Of a DNA stretch of 64,000 nucleotides, positions 46,806 through 55,255 are shown piece after piece. Position 1 is the first letter of the stretch. Each line of letters opens with the position of its first letter. The DNA comes from Marimonas arenosa. GTDB taxonomy: Bacteria > Pseudomonadota > Alphaproteobacteria > Rhodobacterales > Rhodobacteraceae. The stretch spans positions 62,001 to 126,000 of the forward strand of contig NZ_JANHAX010000005.1 of the NCBI RefSeq assembly GCF_030848945.1, given 5' to 3'. The notes beneath the pieces were generated by a model. That model did no database searches. It was given only the letters and a program-made list of their open reading frames with translations, and had not been told where the DNA came from. The position numbers and the translations under genes were made by a program.

Positions 46806-47231
46806 CTAGGGCAGAGCCCGGCCAAGAACCTGGGTCACCAGGAACCAGATGATCGCCGGCATTGCGACTACGCCAAGACCCAACCAGAGCGGGCGGCGTT
46901 CACCGATCAGCCACATGATGGCGAGGGCGAGAACCGGGGCGACATATTCGAACCCGAACCACGACATCGCGTAGATACCCGCGGTCAGCAGCCCGACATA
47001 AAGGCCTGTCTTGGCCATCAGTATCGGGTTGCGGACCTGATGCTGCGTGGGTTTGAGCGTCAGGAACGCGCCGCTGGCGGCAATGACGATCGACACGATG
47101 TTGGGGAGAGTGCTTGGCGCGATGTTGCGACTATCGACCGTTTCGATGAAGTTCGGGTTGATCCAAAGATACATCGCAAGCCCGAACAGCAAGAAGAACA
47201 AGCCCGAAATACGATCTGCCAGAGTGCTCAT
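46806..47231 (-). CDS. Tripartite tricarboxylate transporter small subunit TctB
   Basis: 141 residues, four membrane helices, with the usual low sequence conservation of TctB. GGGGGA precedes ATG 47231. It lies between TctC and TctA in the standard order, separated from TctC by a hairpin at 47250-47280. Confidence 0.88.
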   Translation of the reverse strand: MSTLADRISGLFFLLFGLAMYLWINPNFIETVDSRNIAPSTLPNIVSIVIAASGAFLTLKPTQHQVRNPILMAKTGLYVGLLTAGIYAMSWFGFEYVAPVLALAIMWLIGERRPLWLGLGVVAMPAIIWFLVTQVLGRALP

Positions 47232-47249
47232 GGTTTCCCCCCATACTGA

Positions 47250-47280
47250 ACCACCCCGCCGCAAATTGCAGCGGGGTGGT
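47250..47280 (-). terminator. Perfect hairpin between tctC and tctB (attenuator/processing)
   Basis: ACCACCCCGC (47250-47259) and GCGGGGTGGT (47271-47280) pair perfectly over an 11-base loop, directly after the tctC stop. No T-tract. In transport operons such stems commonly stabilise or partly stop the binding-protein message so that it exceeds that of the permease. Confidence 0.6.
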
Positions 47281-47289
47281 GCGGTTTGC

Positions 47290-48237
47290 TCATTTTGCGA
47301 ACAGGATCTTGGCGTTCGCCAACCCATCCACCATCATCTGCCTGGTGCCCTCGGCCCCCATGTTGATCGGGTCACCTTTGACAGCGTTCTGGACGATTTC
47401 GGCAAATTCGGGGGCTTTGGTCGCCGCGTCGATGGCCGCGGAAATCGCTTCGAGCGCTGCGGGGTTCGTGCCTTGTTTCATTGCAAGGAAGAACACCGGA
47501 TCGACATAGGCGTTGATACCGGATTCAACGAATGTCTTCACCTCGGGCGCATAGCTGAGGCGGGCCTGGTTGGCGCCGGCGATGACCTTCATGTCACCGG
47601 ATTCGAGATACGGGTAGTGTTCACCCGAACCGAAGCCCGCCAGAACCTGACCGCCAAGGATCAGTTTCATCACCTCGGCGCCACCGTCGGCGGTGACGAG
47701 ATTGAACTCGGCGCCTGTCGTGGACATGGTCTGCTTCATCATCAGAACCTGCGGCGGCGCCATGGTGGCCACGGGCAACGTGCCCTGCTCCTTGGCATAG
47801 GCAATCAGCCCTTCGAGATCGTCGAAGGGCGCATCCTTGCTGGCGACAAGCGCCAGTTCGGCTTTTGCGACGGTCCCGAGATAGTCGAAACTGTCGATGT
47901 CGAACGGCAATTGATCGCCGCGCTGAACGAGCTGGACGAGCACGGGGATGCTCACCCCCATACCAATGGTCTTGTCGTCGACAGGTCGCTGGGACAGGCC
48001 GGTGAACATGGCAACACCGCCGCCGCCGGGCTTGTTCTCGACCACGATGTTCCAGCCGGTGTTTTCCTTCATCACATTCGCCAGAACGCGGCCCATCGTA
48101 TCGGTGGATCCACCGGCGCCAAAGCCGATCTGGATGGTAAGCGGGCCATCCGGTTTCCAGTCTTGCGCCATTGCCGGTGCCGACATGGCGATGACGGCGC
48201 TTGCCGCCAGTGCAACAAGTTTCGATTTCAGTTTCAT
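47290..48237 (-). CDS. Tripartite tricarboxylate transporter substrate-binding protein TctC
   Basis: A 315-residue periplasmic Bug-family protein with signal peptide ending APAMA-Q (about 24). The two carboxylate-binding loops are seen: GFGAGGSTDTMGRVLA with VVENKPGGGG, and the later LVTADGGAEVMKLILGG. AGGGAGGAACC precedes ATG 48237. The ligand is probably a carboxylate different from the TRAP ligand, since two transporters occur in one island. Confidence 0.93.
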   Translation of the reverse strand: MKLKSKLVALAASAVIAMSAPAMAQDWKPDGPLTIQIGFGAGGSTDTMGRVLANVMKENTGWNIVVENKPGGGGVAMFTGLSQRPVDDKTIGMGVSIPVLVQLVQRGDQLPFDIDSFDYLGTVAKAELALVASKDAPFDDLEGLIAYAKEQGTLPVATMAPPQVLMMKQTMSTTGAEFNLVTADGGAEVMKLILGGQVLAGFGSGEHYPYLESGDMKVIAGANQARLSYAPEVKTFVESGINAYVDPVFFLAMKQGTNPAALEAISAAIDAATKAPEFAEIVQNAVKGDPINMGAEGTRQMMVDGLANAKILFAK

Positions 48238-48271
48238 TTGGGTTCCTCCCTGAGTTTTCACAATTGCTTCG

Positions 48272-49243
48272 TTACTTGGTTTTTTCGAGTTCGAGCCGCT
48301 CGACCGCCCGTTCGCGCAGCCCCGCGACCTGATTGAGAAGTGCCTGCGGATCGACGAACACATTTGGCTCGCCGTCCTTGCGGTCCATGTGCTTCTGGCG
48401 GTTTTCATCGAGATCGGCCGAAAAGCCATGTGTCGTCAGATGCACTTCAATCGGCATGTCCTGCGCCTCGACAAGCTCTCGGACACGATCGACGCTCTTG
48501 ATGTAGGCCTCGACCTGGGGCGGCCCTTCGATGGCATTCAGACCCAGGCCGCCAATGGTGATGGCGCGGTAGGTTTTGTCACCGTCTTTCACGTCATACA
48601 TGTAGGATGCGGTGCCCCAGGAATGGCCTGGGGTTTCGATCACCTTGAAGGTGTTGTTGCCCAGCGTGATTTCTTCGCCATCGGCGACGACCATTTCCGG
48701 CTCGATCATGTCCCAGGCGCGTGGACCGCCCTGCGATTGGACCGAAGATTCGATCGCCTCGTCCCAGCCCGTCTGCGTCATCGCAAAAGTCGCGTTCGGC
48801 AAAAGTGGTTTCAGCGCGACGGCTCCACCAACATGGTCGAAATGACCGTGGGTCATCAGCACGTATTTGATGTCCGCAAGGTCGGTTCCCGTCTTTTCGA
48901 TGTTCTCGACGATCATCTTCTTGAACGGACCATAAAGCGTGTCGATCAGAACGACGCCGTCATCGGTATGCACCAGCCAGGCCGACACCCAGCAGACACC
49001 GACATAGTCGACATTGTCGAAGGGCTTCCACGGCTCGACATATTGATCGGCGGGCGTGTTCAGCCATTTGCCCAGGTCAGGCGGCATCTTGCCGGTCTTG
49101 CCGAATTCGATAAAGCGCTGGATGATCGGGCCCGACGGGCACCCGTCGAAAAGAGACTCGGCAGACGCGGTCCCAACCGCACCGATGCTCATCAACGCGG
49201 CCGCACACGCGGTTCTTTTCATTGCCTTCAACAGGTTTGTCAT
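48272..49243 (-). CDS. Secreted metallo-beta-lactamase-fold hydrolase
   Basis: 323 residues with signal peptide (ends GTASA-E at about 29) and the MBL metal motif H132-G-H-F-D136-H137 plus further ligand histidine in ETPGHSWG. Periplasmic. MBL-fold enzymes act as hydrolases, thiolases or lactonases; a lactone or ester pre-processing step would fit an island with carboxylate uptake. GAGGGAGGAACC precedes ATG 49243. A longer frame to 49726 has no signal and overlaps the FAD gene. Confidence 0.87.
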   Translation of the reverse strand: MTNLLKAMKRTACAAALMSIGAVGTASAESLFDGCPSGPIIQRFIEFGKTGKMPPDLGKWLNTPADQYVEPWKPFDNVDYVGVCWVSAWLVHTDDGVVLIDTLYGPFKKMIVENIEKTGTDLADIKYVLMTHGHFDHVGGAVALKPLLPNATFAMTQTGWDEAIESSVQSQGGPRAWDMIEPEMVVADGEEITLGNNTFKVIETPGHSWGTASYMYDVKDGDKTYRAITIGGLGLNAIEGPPQVEAYIKSVDRVRELVEAQDMPIEVHLTTHGFSADLDENRQKHMDRKDGEPNVFVDPQALLNQVAGLRERAVERLELEKTK

Positions 49244-49299
49244 AACGGTTCCTCCCTCGGATGGTGTGAGTTCGCGCGGCAAGCCACGCATATTGCGGA

Positions 49300-50757
49300 T
49301 CATCCCGGCGGAAGCAGTTTGCCGGGGTTCATGATGTTGTTGATATCCAGGGCGCACTTGATCGAGCGCATCACTGCCAGTTGCGCGGGCTCTTTCAATT
49401 TGGTCATCACCGACAGCTTGCTCTGCCCGATCCCGTGTTCGGCGCTGAACGATCCGTTCAATTCGGCCAGCAACGCGAACACCTTTTCCTTTGCGGTCTC
49501 CAGCGGCAACGCGTTCCATTCCCGACCTTCCGTCGCGGACAAGGCATAGTGCAGATTGCCATCGCCCAGATGTCCGACCGTCAGTGGCCGGAACCCGAGG
49601 CGATCCATCTCGGCATCCATCTCTTCGACAAAGCGCGCAATCCGGGCCAGTGGAAGCGAGATATCGAGATGATAGGCAGGGCCGGCCTCGGTGATCGCCT
49701 CGAGGATCGACTCGCGCATTTTCCACAGGTCGGCGCGCTGCTGCTCGGACTGCGCCATCATGGCATCCAGCACCAGCCCCTCTTCCATCAAACCGCCCAG
49801 AAGTTCCATCACCTCGGCTTCAAGGCGGATGCTTCCGTCCTGCATCTCCTCACCATCGTGCGGCCGCGACGAGGCGACCTCGACCAGAATGCCGGTTGCC
49901 ACCTTTCCTGCCAAAGGACGGCGAATGGCCGGGAAGACCTTGCAGATCACATCCAATGCCGGTTGCGGCATGTATTCGAAGGCCTCTACGCCGCCGCCGG
50001 TATGGTCCTGAAGGCGGTTCAGAACGGTGAGCGCGGATTCCAGCTTGTCGACAGACAGGAACGCGGTCGAGCGGGCTCTGGGCGCCGGATAGAGCTTGAA
50101 AACCGCAGCCGTGATGATGCCCAACGTGCCTTCGGCGCCGATCAGAAGATCCTTGAGGTCGTAGCCGGTATTGTCCTTGCGAAGGCCGGTCAGCGCATTG
50201 ATCACCGAACCGTCCGGCATGACCGCTTCGATGCCAAGGCACAATTCGCGGGTATTGCCATAGCGCACGACATTCGAGCCGCCGGCATTTGTCGACAGGT
50301 TGCCACCAACGGTGCAACTGCCTTTGGCGCCGAACATCAATGGGAAGATGAGACCCTGTTTCAACGCCGCGTCGTGCAGCGTTTCCAGCACGACACCGGC
50401 CTCGGCGGTCACGGTTCGCCCTTCAGGGTCCAGAGACCTTATCGCGTTCATCCGGGTCAACGACACAACCACTGACGCACGACCAGCCAGCGGAACGCCC
50501 CCTCCGCACAAGCCGGTGCGCCCACCCTGCGGTACGACCGCGATGTTGCGGGCGTTGCAAAGCTTGATCAGCTCGGCGACCTCGCCCGTTGTGCCAGGGC
50601 GAACAACCGCCAGCGCCGTCGAACGGTACAATCCAGTCCAGTCGGTAAGATAGCTCGCGACGTCCTCGGGTTGGGTCAGAACATGCGCCTCACCCACGAT
50701 CGCCCGAAACGCATCGACATGACCGCCGGCATCTGTGTTCTGGATCGCTTCAATCAA
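49300..50757 (-). CDS. FAD-linked 2-hydroxyacid dehydrogenase (GlcD family)
   Basis: A 485-residue flavoenzyme of the VAO/PCMH fold related to glycolate oxidase GlcD, D-lactate and D-2-hydroxyglutarate dehydrogenases. FAD-binding PQGGRTGLCGGGVP (76-89), GNLSTNAGGSNVVRYG, and C-terminal metal/substrate motifs GHLGDGNLH and FSAEHGIGQSK are all present. It should oxidise a D-2-hydroxy acid to the 2-oxo acid. First gene of the leftward operon, divergent from gntR. No GlcE/GlcF subunits are adjacent, so it is of the single-subunit type. Confidence 0.92.
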   Translation of the reverse strand: MIEAIQNTDAGGHVDAFRAIVGEAHVLTQPEDVASYLTDWTGLYRSTALAVVRPGTTGEVAELIKLCNARNIAVVPQGGRTGLCGGGVPLAGRASVVVSLTRMNAIRSLDPEGRTVTAEAGVVLETLHDAALKQGLIFPLMFGAKGSCTVGGNLSTNAGGSNVVRYGNTRELCLGIEAVMPDGSVINALTGLRKDNTGYDLKDLLIGAEGTLGIITAAVFKLYPAPRARSTAFLSVDKLESALTVLNRLQDHTGGGVEAFEYMPQPALDVICKVFPAIRRPLAGKVATGILVEVASSRPHDGEEMQDGSIRLEAEVMELLGGLMEEGLVLDAMMAQSEQQRADLWKMRESILEAITEAGPAYHLDISLPLARIARFVEEMDAEMDRLGFRPLTVGHLGDGNLHYALSATEGREWNALPLETAKEKVFALLAELNGSFSAEHGIGQSKLSVMTKLKEPAQLAVMRSIKCALDINNIMNPGKLLPPG

Positions 50758-50819
50758 CTTGCTCGCCCCGCTGGCTTGGCTCGCGACATCGAAGGGCGCA
50801 GCCCGTCGACTCGATCACT

Positions 50820-50866
50820 CTACCATCCAACATGGTAGTTTGCATTGTCAAGAGCCATGTAACATG
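50820..50866. promoter_or_regulatory. Two inverted repeats in the gntR/FAD-dehydrogenase divergent region
   Basis: CTACCAT-CCAAC-ATGGTAG (50820-50838) is a perfect 7-bp palindrome. CATGT-A-ACATG (50856-50866) is a second one and fits the FadR-type GntR pattern (GT-N-AC core). They lie between the divergent starts at 50757 and 50928, where an autoregulating GntR protein would bind. Binding itself is inferred. Confidence 0.5.
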
Positions 50867-50927
50867 TCAGTTTGACATCAGGGTCCGCGTCACAGATCAT
50901 CCCGCTGACAACGAAGGAGCAGCCCCA

Positions 50928-51614
50928 ATGCAACCAGTCGAGCATCCCAAGTCGCTCATGGAAGTCACAGCCGAGAAAATCCGTGACGCCATTGTTTCCG
51001 GTGAGTTGTCGTTGGGCTCGAAGCTCTCGGAACAACGTCTTGCAGATGTCCTGGGCGTTAGCCGCTCGCCTGTGCGTGACGCGCTGGCGGCACTGCAATC
51101 GGAAGGGTTGGTGACGATTTCACCGAAACGAGGAACATTTGTCTTCACGCCCGATTTGCGCGTTGTTGATGAGCTTTGTGAGCACCGCGCGATTCTCGAG
51201 ACTGCTGCACTTCGCCTTGGGATCGAGCGCAATCATGTTGGCTTGATACGCGAACTTGAAAAAGCCAGCGCCGCAATGGAACGGGCTCTGAATGCGAAGG
51301 ACCCCCATGGATACACACTAGGGGACCATCAGTTCCATGATGCGATCATCCATGGCGCGTCAAACCGGTCGCTGGAAAAATCCTACAACCTCACGATCTC
51401 GCCGCTCAAGGCGCTGCGAACGCATCTTTTCACGATCATGAGTGAAAACACGGATCGTTCAATGGGCGAGCATACGGCGGTGATCGAAGCCGCGCGGGCC
51501 AAGGATGCCGATCGGGCTGTATCGTGCCTGGAAGAACATATCGGACATCTCGCAGAGGCGTTCCGTGCCAAACTGTCATCTGATGAAACCGGCAACGTGA
51601 AGCGCGCTGTCTAG
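50928..51614 (+). CDS. GntR-family regulator (FCD domain)
   Basis: A 228-residue regulator: winged HTH at about 10-70 (KLSEQRLADVLGVSRSPVRDALAALQSEGLV) and an all-helical FCD effector domain with GDHQFHDAIIHGASNRSL, whose Asp/His residues usually bind metal and carboxylate ligand. GAAGGAG precedes ATG 50928. Divergent from the FAD dehydrogenase operon with palindromes between them, so it probably represses that operon until a pathway acid is present. Confidence 0.92.
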   Translation: MQPVEHPKSLMEVTAEKIRDAIVSGELSLGSKLSEQRLADVLGVSRSPVRDALAALQSEGLVTISPKRGTFVFTPDLRVVDELCEHRAILETAALRLGIERNHVGLIRELEKASAAMERALNAKDPHGYTLGDHQFHDAIIHGASNRSLEKSYNLTISPLKALRTHLFTIMSENTDRSMGEHTAVIEAARAKDADRAVSCLEEHIGHLAEAFRAKLSSDETGNVKRAV

Positions 51615-51847
51615 TCGTCGCGAAACTCCAGAACGTTTTTCCCATCTGGGTGCAAACCGGAACCGTTCCACCTAGCCGTCATTCTGAAACTAACGTGGGC
51701 ACGTCGTTTTCTAACACCAAGCACGATGCATCTGCGAGCACCGACGCTAAACCATGTCTGCAATGGGAACGCACTTCGCTTTCGTCGCCACTTGGTCGTG
51801 TGTTTTCTTTAAGCTGGCGAACGGCAGGTACCGTCCGCCAACATGGT

Positions 51848-52480
51848 TCAGATGTCGATGCGCTCAGCAATACTTAGAGCATCTTCGAGCTCAACCCCAA
51901 GGTAACGCACCGTACTATCGACCTTCGTGTGGCCAAGCAAAAGTTGCACAGCCCGAAGGTTGCCCGTCTTGCGGTAGATCTCTGCAGCTTTGGTCCGGCG
52001 GAGCGAATGGGTACCGTAGCCGCTCGGTTCCAATCCGATCGCTGCCACCCAATCACGAACAAGCCGACCGTACTGACGCGTTGAGATATGCGGGCGGTCG
52101 TGGAAGCAACTAGGGAACATGAAGTGGCAACCAATCATCTCGGGTGATCTCACCCACGCAATCACGGTATCTCTGGTGTTTTCAGTCAATTCAAACTGAA
52201 CGGGTTTCTTGGTTTTGCTCTGAATCACCGAAACCCGTTCGCGAACGCGATCGTCTTTGACCAAATCAGTCACCGCGAGTTTGACCAGATCACAGCCTCT
52301 CAGCTTGCTATCAATCGCCACGTTGAACAGCGCAAGGTCGCGAAGATAGCCCGCAAGTTCGAGCAGCGCGCGGATTGCCCATACCTGTTTGGAAAGCAGC
52401 GGTCGTTACTGCCCGATGATCCGATCCTTGTTCCAGGCTTTGCGCTTAGGGGTGACTGCGGGAAGTTGGACTCTTGGCAT
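51848..52480 (-). pseudogene. Tyrosine recombinase interrupted by one premature stop
   Basis: From ATG 52480 (GGAGGG upstream) the frame begins with residues PRVQLPAVTPKRKAWNK, then hits TAA at 52408-52406 (codon 25) and continues in the same frame with RPLLSKQVWAIRALLELAGY to a full catalytic domain: R in SKLRGCDL, H-x-x-R in THSLRR, H in LLGHTKVDS and Y in VRYLG. The stop stands where the family has IIGQ-K-RPLL, so a single AAA/AAG to TAA change explains it. No other damage is visible. A GTG at 52321 could still start the C-terminal part. Confidence 0.85.
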
Positions 52481-52831
52481 AATTTGCCCTCCGATCCTCC
52501 CACCATACCCAGACTTCAGCACCGCGCTGACGCAGAGACCATAGCATCGAGTCGAATGGCTGTTGTTCGAAGGCACAAGAACGCATGGTCTCTGCACGTG
52601 CATAAGGCCGCGAAGAGCCCATACATCCAATTGCTGCGCGACGTACGAATGGCCGCTATGGCCAATCAATCCTATTGGCACCGTACGGTGTGATTTCAGC
52701 TTGTTAACCGGACTCCCGGAAAATGCCCCCCGTTCATTCGGATGCGGCGTGGTCTATGGAAACGAAGTTTACTCAATTTCTGAGGTCGGGCGGGAGCGGC
52801 GGTTACGTGTTGTCGAGGGGGCACGCGCGGG
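52481..52831. other. Gap between integrase relic and MuF toxin gene
   Basis: 351 bases with no supported gene. The frame used by the toxin gene is closed by a stop at 52781-52783. Whether the bases upstream hold the missing 5' part of the phage head gene in another frame could not be shown. Confidence 0.5.
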
Positions 52832-54331
52832 ATGGAAGCGCGCCCGCTATCGCGCAAAGCAGATATCCCCGGCCTTGCCGCTTTGCAGCGGCAATTTGCC
52901 ACCAATCTGGACTTTGCGGATCAGATCAACGTTGACCTCCTATTGCGGTTCACCCGCGATGGGTTTCAAGTTCCTCTTTCCGCTGCCGACTTGGCCGACG
53001 TTTCTAGTGAAAAGGCCGCCGCGATTCAGGCGTGGTCGGAGCGGTTGGAAACGATCTGGGCCGACCATGGCGAGCGGCCAAGCCGCTTCAATTCCGTCCG
53101 TCGTGCGATGGAAAAAAACCTGATCACGTCATTCTCCGGGCTGATCAACGAACGCAGGCAACGCGCCCTTGGGATTGATCAGTACATCTGGCGGTCCCGT
53201 GACGACGACAAAGTACGCCATGTACATGCCGAGCATGACGATAAGGTCTTTGATTGGGACTATCCGCCGGAAACCGGTCATCCCGGACAAGCCTATAACT
53301 GCCGGTGTGTTGCCGAACCGTACCTCCTTGATGAACCAGTTTGTGAGCCTGATTTCGTGGCGGCTCAGGTAGCCCATGGTCGTGGAGTGGATGCGGGTGT
53401 CTGGGAAGCCATCAAAGACACCTTGGCGGACATTTGGCAAACGCTGAACGAGATTCCCGATAACCTCGCATGGGTCACCCGATTGGGCGTTCTGTCGGCG
53501 CGCGAACGGTTTGGAACGCTTTCTGACGAAGAACAGGCCGAATTGGACGAAATGCGCCAAGCGGTTGAAGACCATATCGAGGAAATCAAGGCATTTTGGC
53601 GCGATTTCCCGGAAACGGCGAAAGCGTTTGCGGAATATGCCTACGCTGTTGAGACCCGCCCCGGCATGGTGATGGACGAGTATGCCCGATGCCGTGCGAC
53701 CTTAGCTCAGGTGGAAGAGGCCGCGCGGGAACGGGCCTATCTGAATACGTTGATTGCCTTGAACTTGGCCCCGGCGGGATTGGCCGCGAAGCTGTTGCGT
53801 CGCAGAGGGCGGCGTGGTGATACGAGTGATCCCGACCGTTTGCGAGACGAACTATTGGACGAAGCGCAAAACGCCCGCCGTCTGCCATCCGATCCTGACT
53901 GGGATATAATCGACAACCCCGGAATCCGCTGGGGAGGGCCGATCAAGGAACAGGGCGGACCTTGGGAAGATCACCTTGAGCGATTGGGCGGTCTGGGAGA
54001 TCGTACACCTGACAACTTCAAGACATTCGATTTCTTCGACCGTGATGCAGGCATTGCGACAAGTGCAAAGACGCTGGACACCCGCGCGCCGGGATATGTG
54101 GATCGGCCCAGCCGTATCTACGGTGCATTGAAGCGATACATTGATCAGATCGACGGCTTTGATGGGTCCAATCTCAATGCCTTCCCATTGGACCCGGACG
54201 AAATCGACTTCAAACGCCTTGAACTCGCCATTCCAAATGACACAACACCTGAACAGTTTACCCAAATTCAACGGGCGATAGACTACGCTGAGAGTTTGGG
54301 GATCGAGGTCAGAGTTAGGCGAATCCAATGA
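52832..54331 (+). CDS. MuF-type phage head protein fused to a CdiA-type nuclease toxin domain
   Basis: 499 residues in three parts. Residues about 95-165 match the phage Mu gpF/SPP1 gp7 minor head domain: RQRALGIDQYIWRSRDDDKVR, H-x3-H, and the closing NCRC at 156-159. Residues 166-365 are a helical, acidic linker with a hydrophobic stretch at 303-322 ending in RRRGRRG. Residues 372-499 match the CdiA C-terminal nuclease domain (PF18451 type, PD-(D/E)xK tRNase-like): E379 in GGPWEDHL, D400 in NFKTFDFFD and K413 in TSAKTLDT. The toxin end is complete. ATG 52832 gives a shorter N-terminus than usual head proteins, so a 5' truncation is possible. The next gene overlaps by ATGA and is the probable antidote. 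Confidence 0.85.
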   Translation: MEARPLSRKADIPGLAALQRQFATNLDFADQINVDLLLRFTRDGFQVPLSAADLADVSSEKAAAIQAWSERLETIWADHGERPSRFNSVRRAMEKNLITSFSGLINERRQRALGIDQYIWRSRDDDKVRHVHAEHDDKVFDWDYPPETGHPGQAYNCRCVAEPYLLDEPVCEPDFVAAQVAHGRGVDAGVWEAIKDTLADIWQTLNEIPDNLAWVTRLGVLSARERFGTLSDEEQAELDEMRQAVEDHIEEIKAFWRDFPETAKAFAEYAYAVETRPGMVMDEYARCRATLAQVEEAARERAYLNTLIALNLAPAGLAAKLLRRRGRRGDTSDPDRLRDELLDEAQNARRLPSDPDWDIIDNPGIRWGGPIKEQGGPWEDHLERLGGLGDRTPDNFKTFDFFDRDAGIATSAKTLDTRAPGYVDRPSRIYGALKRYIDQIDGFDGSNLNAFPLDPDEIDFKRLELAIPNDTTPEQFTQIQRAIDYAESLGIEVRVRRIQ

Positions 54332-54897
54332 GAAAAGTGCTAACCTTCGAAGAACAAAGAGCAAAAGCCCTAGCGGAAGCGGCGGAGCGGAAAAAACGCG
54401 CCAAGCCTCCTAAGGAGTCCAAGAAAGCGATCATTAATGCGCATCGCGCTTTCACGAAGATTGTCTCATTTGCGGTCTACCGTTCGGGATGCCCTGACCC
54501 CAAGGGTTACAATGAATACCTCGAGCCAAACATGAATGCAGAAGATATGGGGCGTGAAGCGCGTGCCGCTCTCATGGCGAGCCGCTTCATATCGCCCGAT
54601 CACCCGGAATGGGATGCAATCATGCGGTGGCCGACACCGGAGGAAATCAAAGCGCTGAACGAAGCCGACAAAGCGCGCGCGGGTGTCAAGACCCTGAAAG
54701 CGCTGTACAACGGCGCAGGGAGCGTGACGCTGACCTTGCAGGACGCAAAGATCAGGCTCAAGCCATGGCGCTATCGCGGGCGTTCCAGTTGGGAGGGCAT
54801 TCGCGGCCATGAAGATACGGTCTTGCCGGAAGATGTGTCGGACGAAGCGTTTGGCAAGGCCATTCTGGACGCATTGGATATCAGCCGATCGGCGTAG
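54328..54897 (+). CDS. Probable immunity protein for the MuF-CdiA toxin
   Basis: 189 residues, overlapping the toxin stop by 4 bases (ATGA), the standard toxin-immunity arrangement. The C-terminal part (about residues 125-185: SVTLTLQDAKIRLKPWRY, then TVLPEDVSDEAFGKAILDAL) resembles the CdiI_2-type immunity proteins that end in L-P-x-x-x-S-D-E-x-L-G-x-A. The N-terminal 40 residues are Lys/Glu-rich and probably coiled. Cytosolic, no signal peptide. Immunity function follows from family resemblance and position, not from direct data. Confidence 0.72.
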   Translation: MRKVLTFEEQRAKALAEAAERKKRAKPPKESKKAIINAHRAFTKIVSFAVYRSGCPDPKGYNEYLEPNMNAEDMGREARAALMASRFISPDHPEWDAIMRWPTPEEIKALNEADKARAGVKTLKALYNGAGSVTLTLQDAKIRLKPWRYRGRSSWEGIRGHEDTVLPEDVSDEAFGKAILDALDISRSA

Positions 54898-55220
54898 GTC
54901 TTCAATGGAAATGCGCCAGTTAAACCAGATCTTGGAGCAGGTGCAGCGAAGTCACACTTTGTCCCGCAACTTGTGAGTTGGGTCGGAATTTTCCGCTGCG
55001 TGGGGCACGAATGGACGGTTTGTCCGCTGCGTGGCAGCGTTATCTTCTATGCAGCTGCGGAAATTCTTGTGCTGCGAGCGCACACGGCACGATAATCGAA
55101 TTCACGGGTTGGGCTCAGAACGGTCTTTCGCTGCTATCGGAACGAGTGACCGCTCTGCGGGACTAAGCAGGCCTTCGCTCACAAAAGATGGAATGACGGA
55201 CTATTCTCGTCGAGGGAGCG
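54898..55220. other. Gap with degenerate sequence
   Basis: No gene supported. Only short frames without ribosome-binding sites are present. The stretch near 55100-55165 (CTTTCGCTGC and neighbouring words) resembles words near 36665-36700, hinting at a degenerate dispersed repeat, but the match is short. Confidence 0.35.
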
Positions 55221-55249
55221 TGATCCAAGCCAATTTCATACTATATTCG
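55221..55249 (+). promoter_or_regulatory. Weak RpoE-like promoter before DUF6512 gene
   Basis: TGATCC (55221-55226) and TATTCG (55244-55249) with a 17-base spacer, one shorter than the others. The predicted start coincides with ATG 55256, a leaderless layout like that at 19496. Confidence 0.3.
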
Positions 55250-55255
55250 AAAACT

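Noticed and set aside
47047..48336. 429-codon plus-strand frame over tctC
   Set aside because: Antisense shadow; tctC has signal peptide, ribosome-binding site and family motifs.
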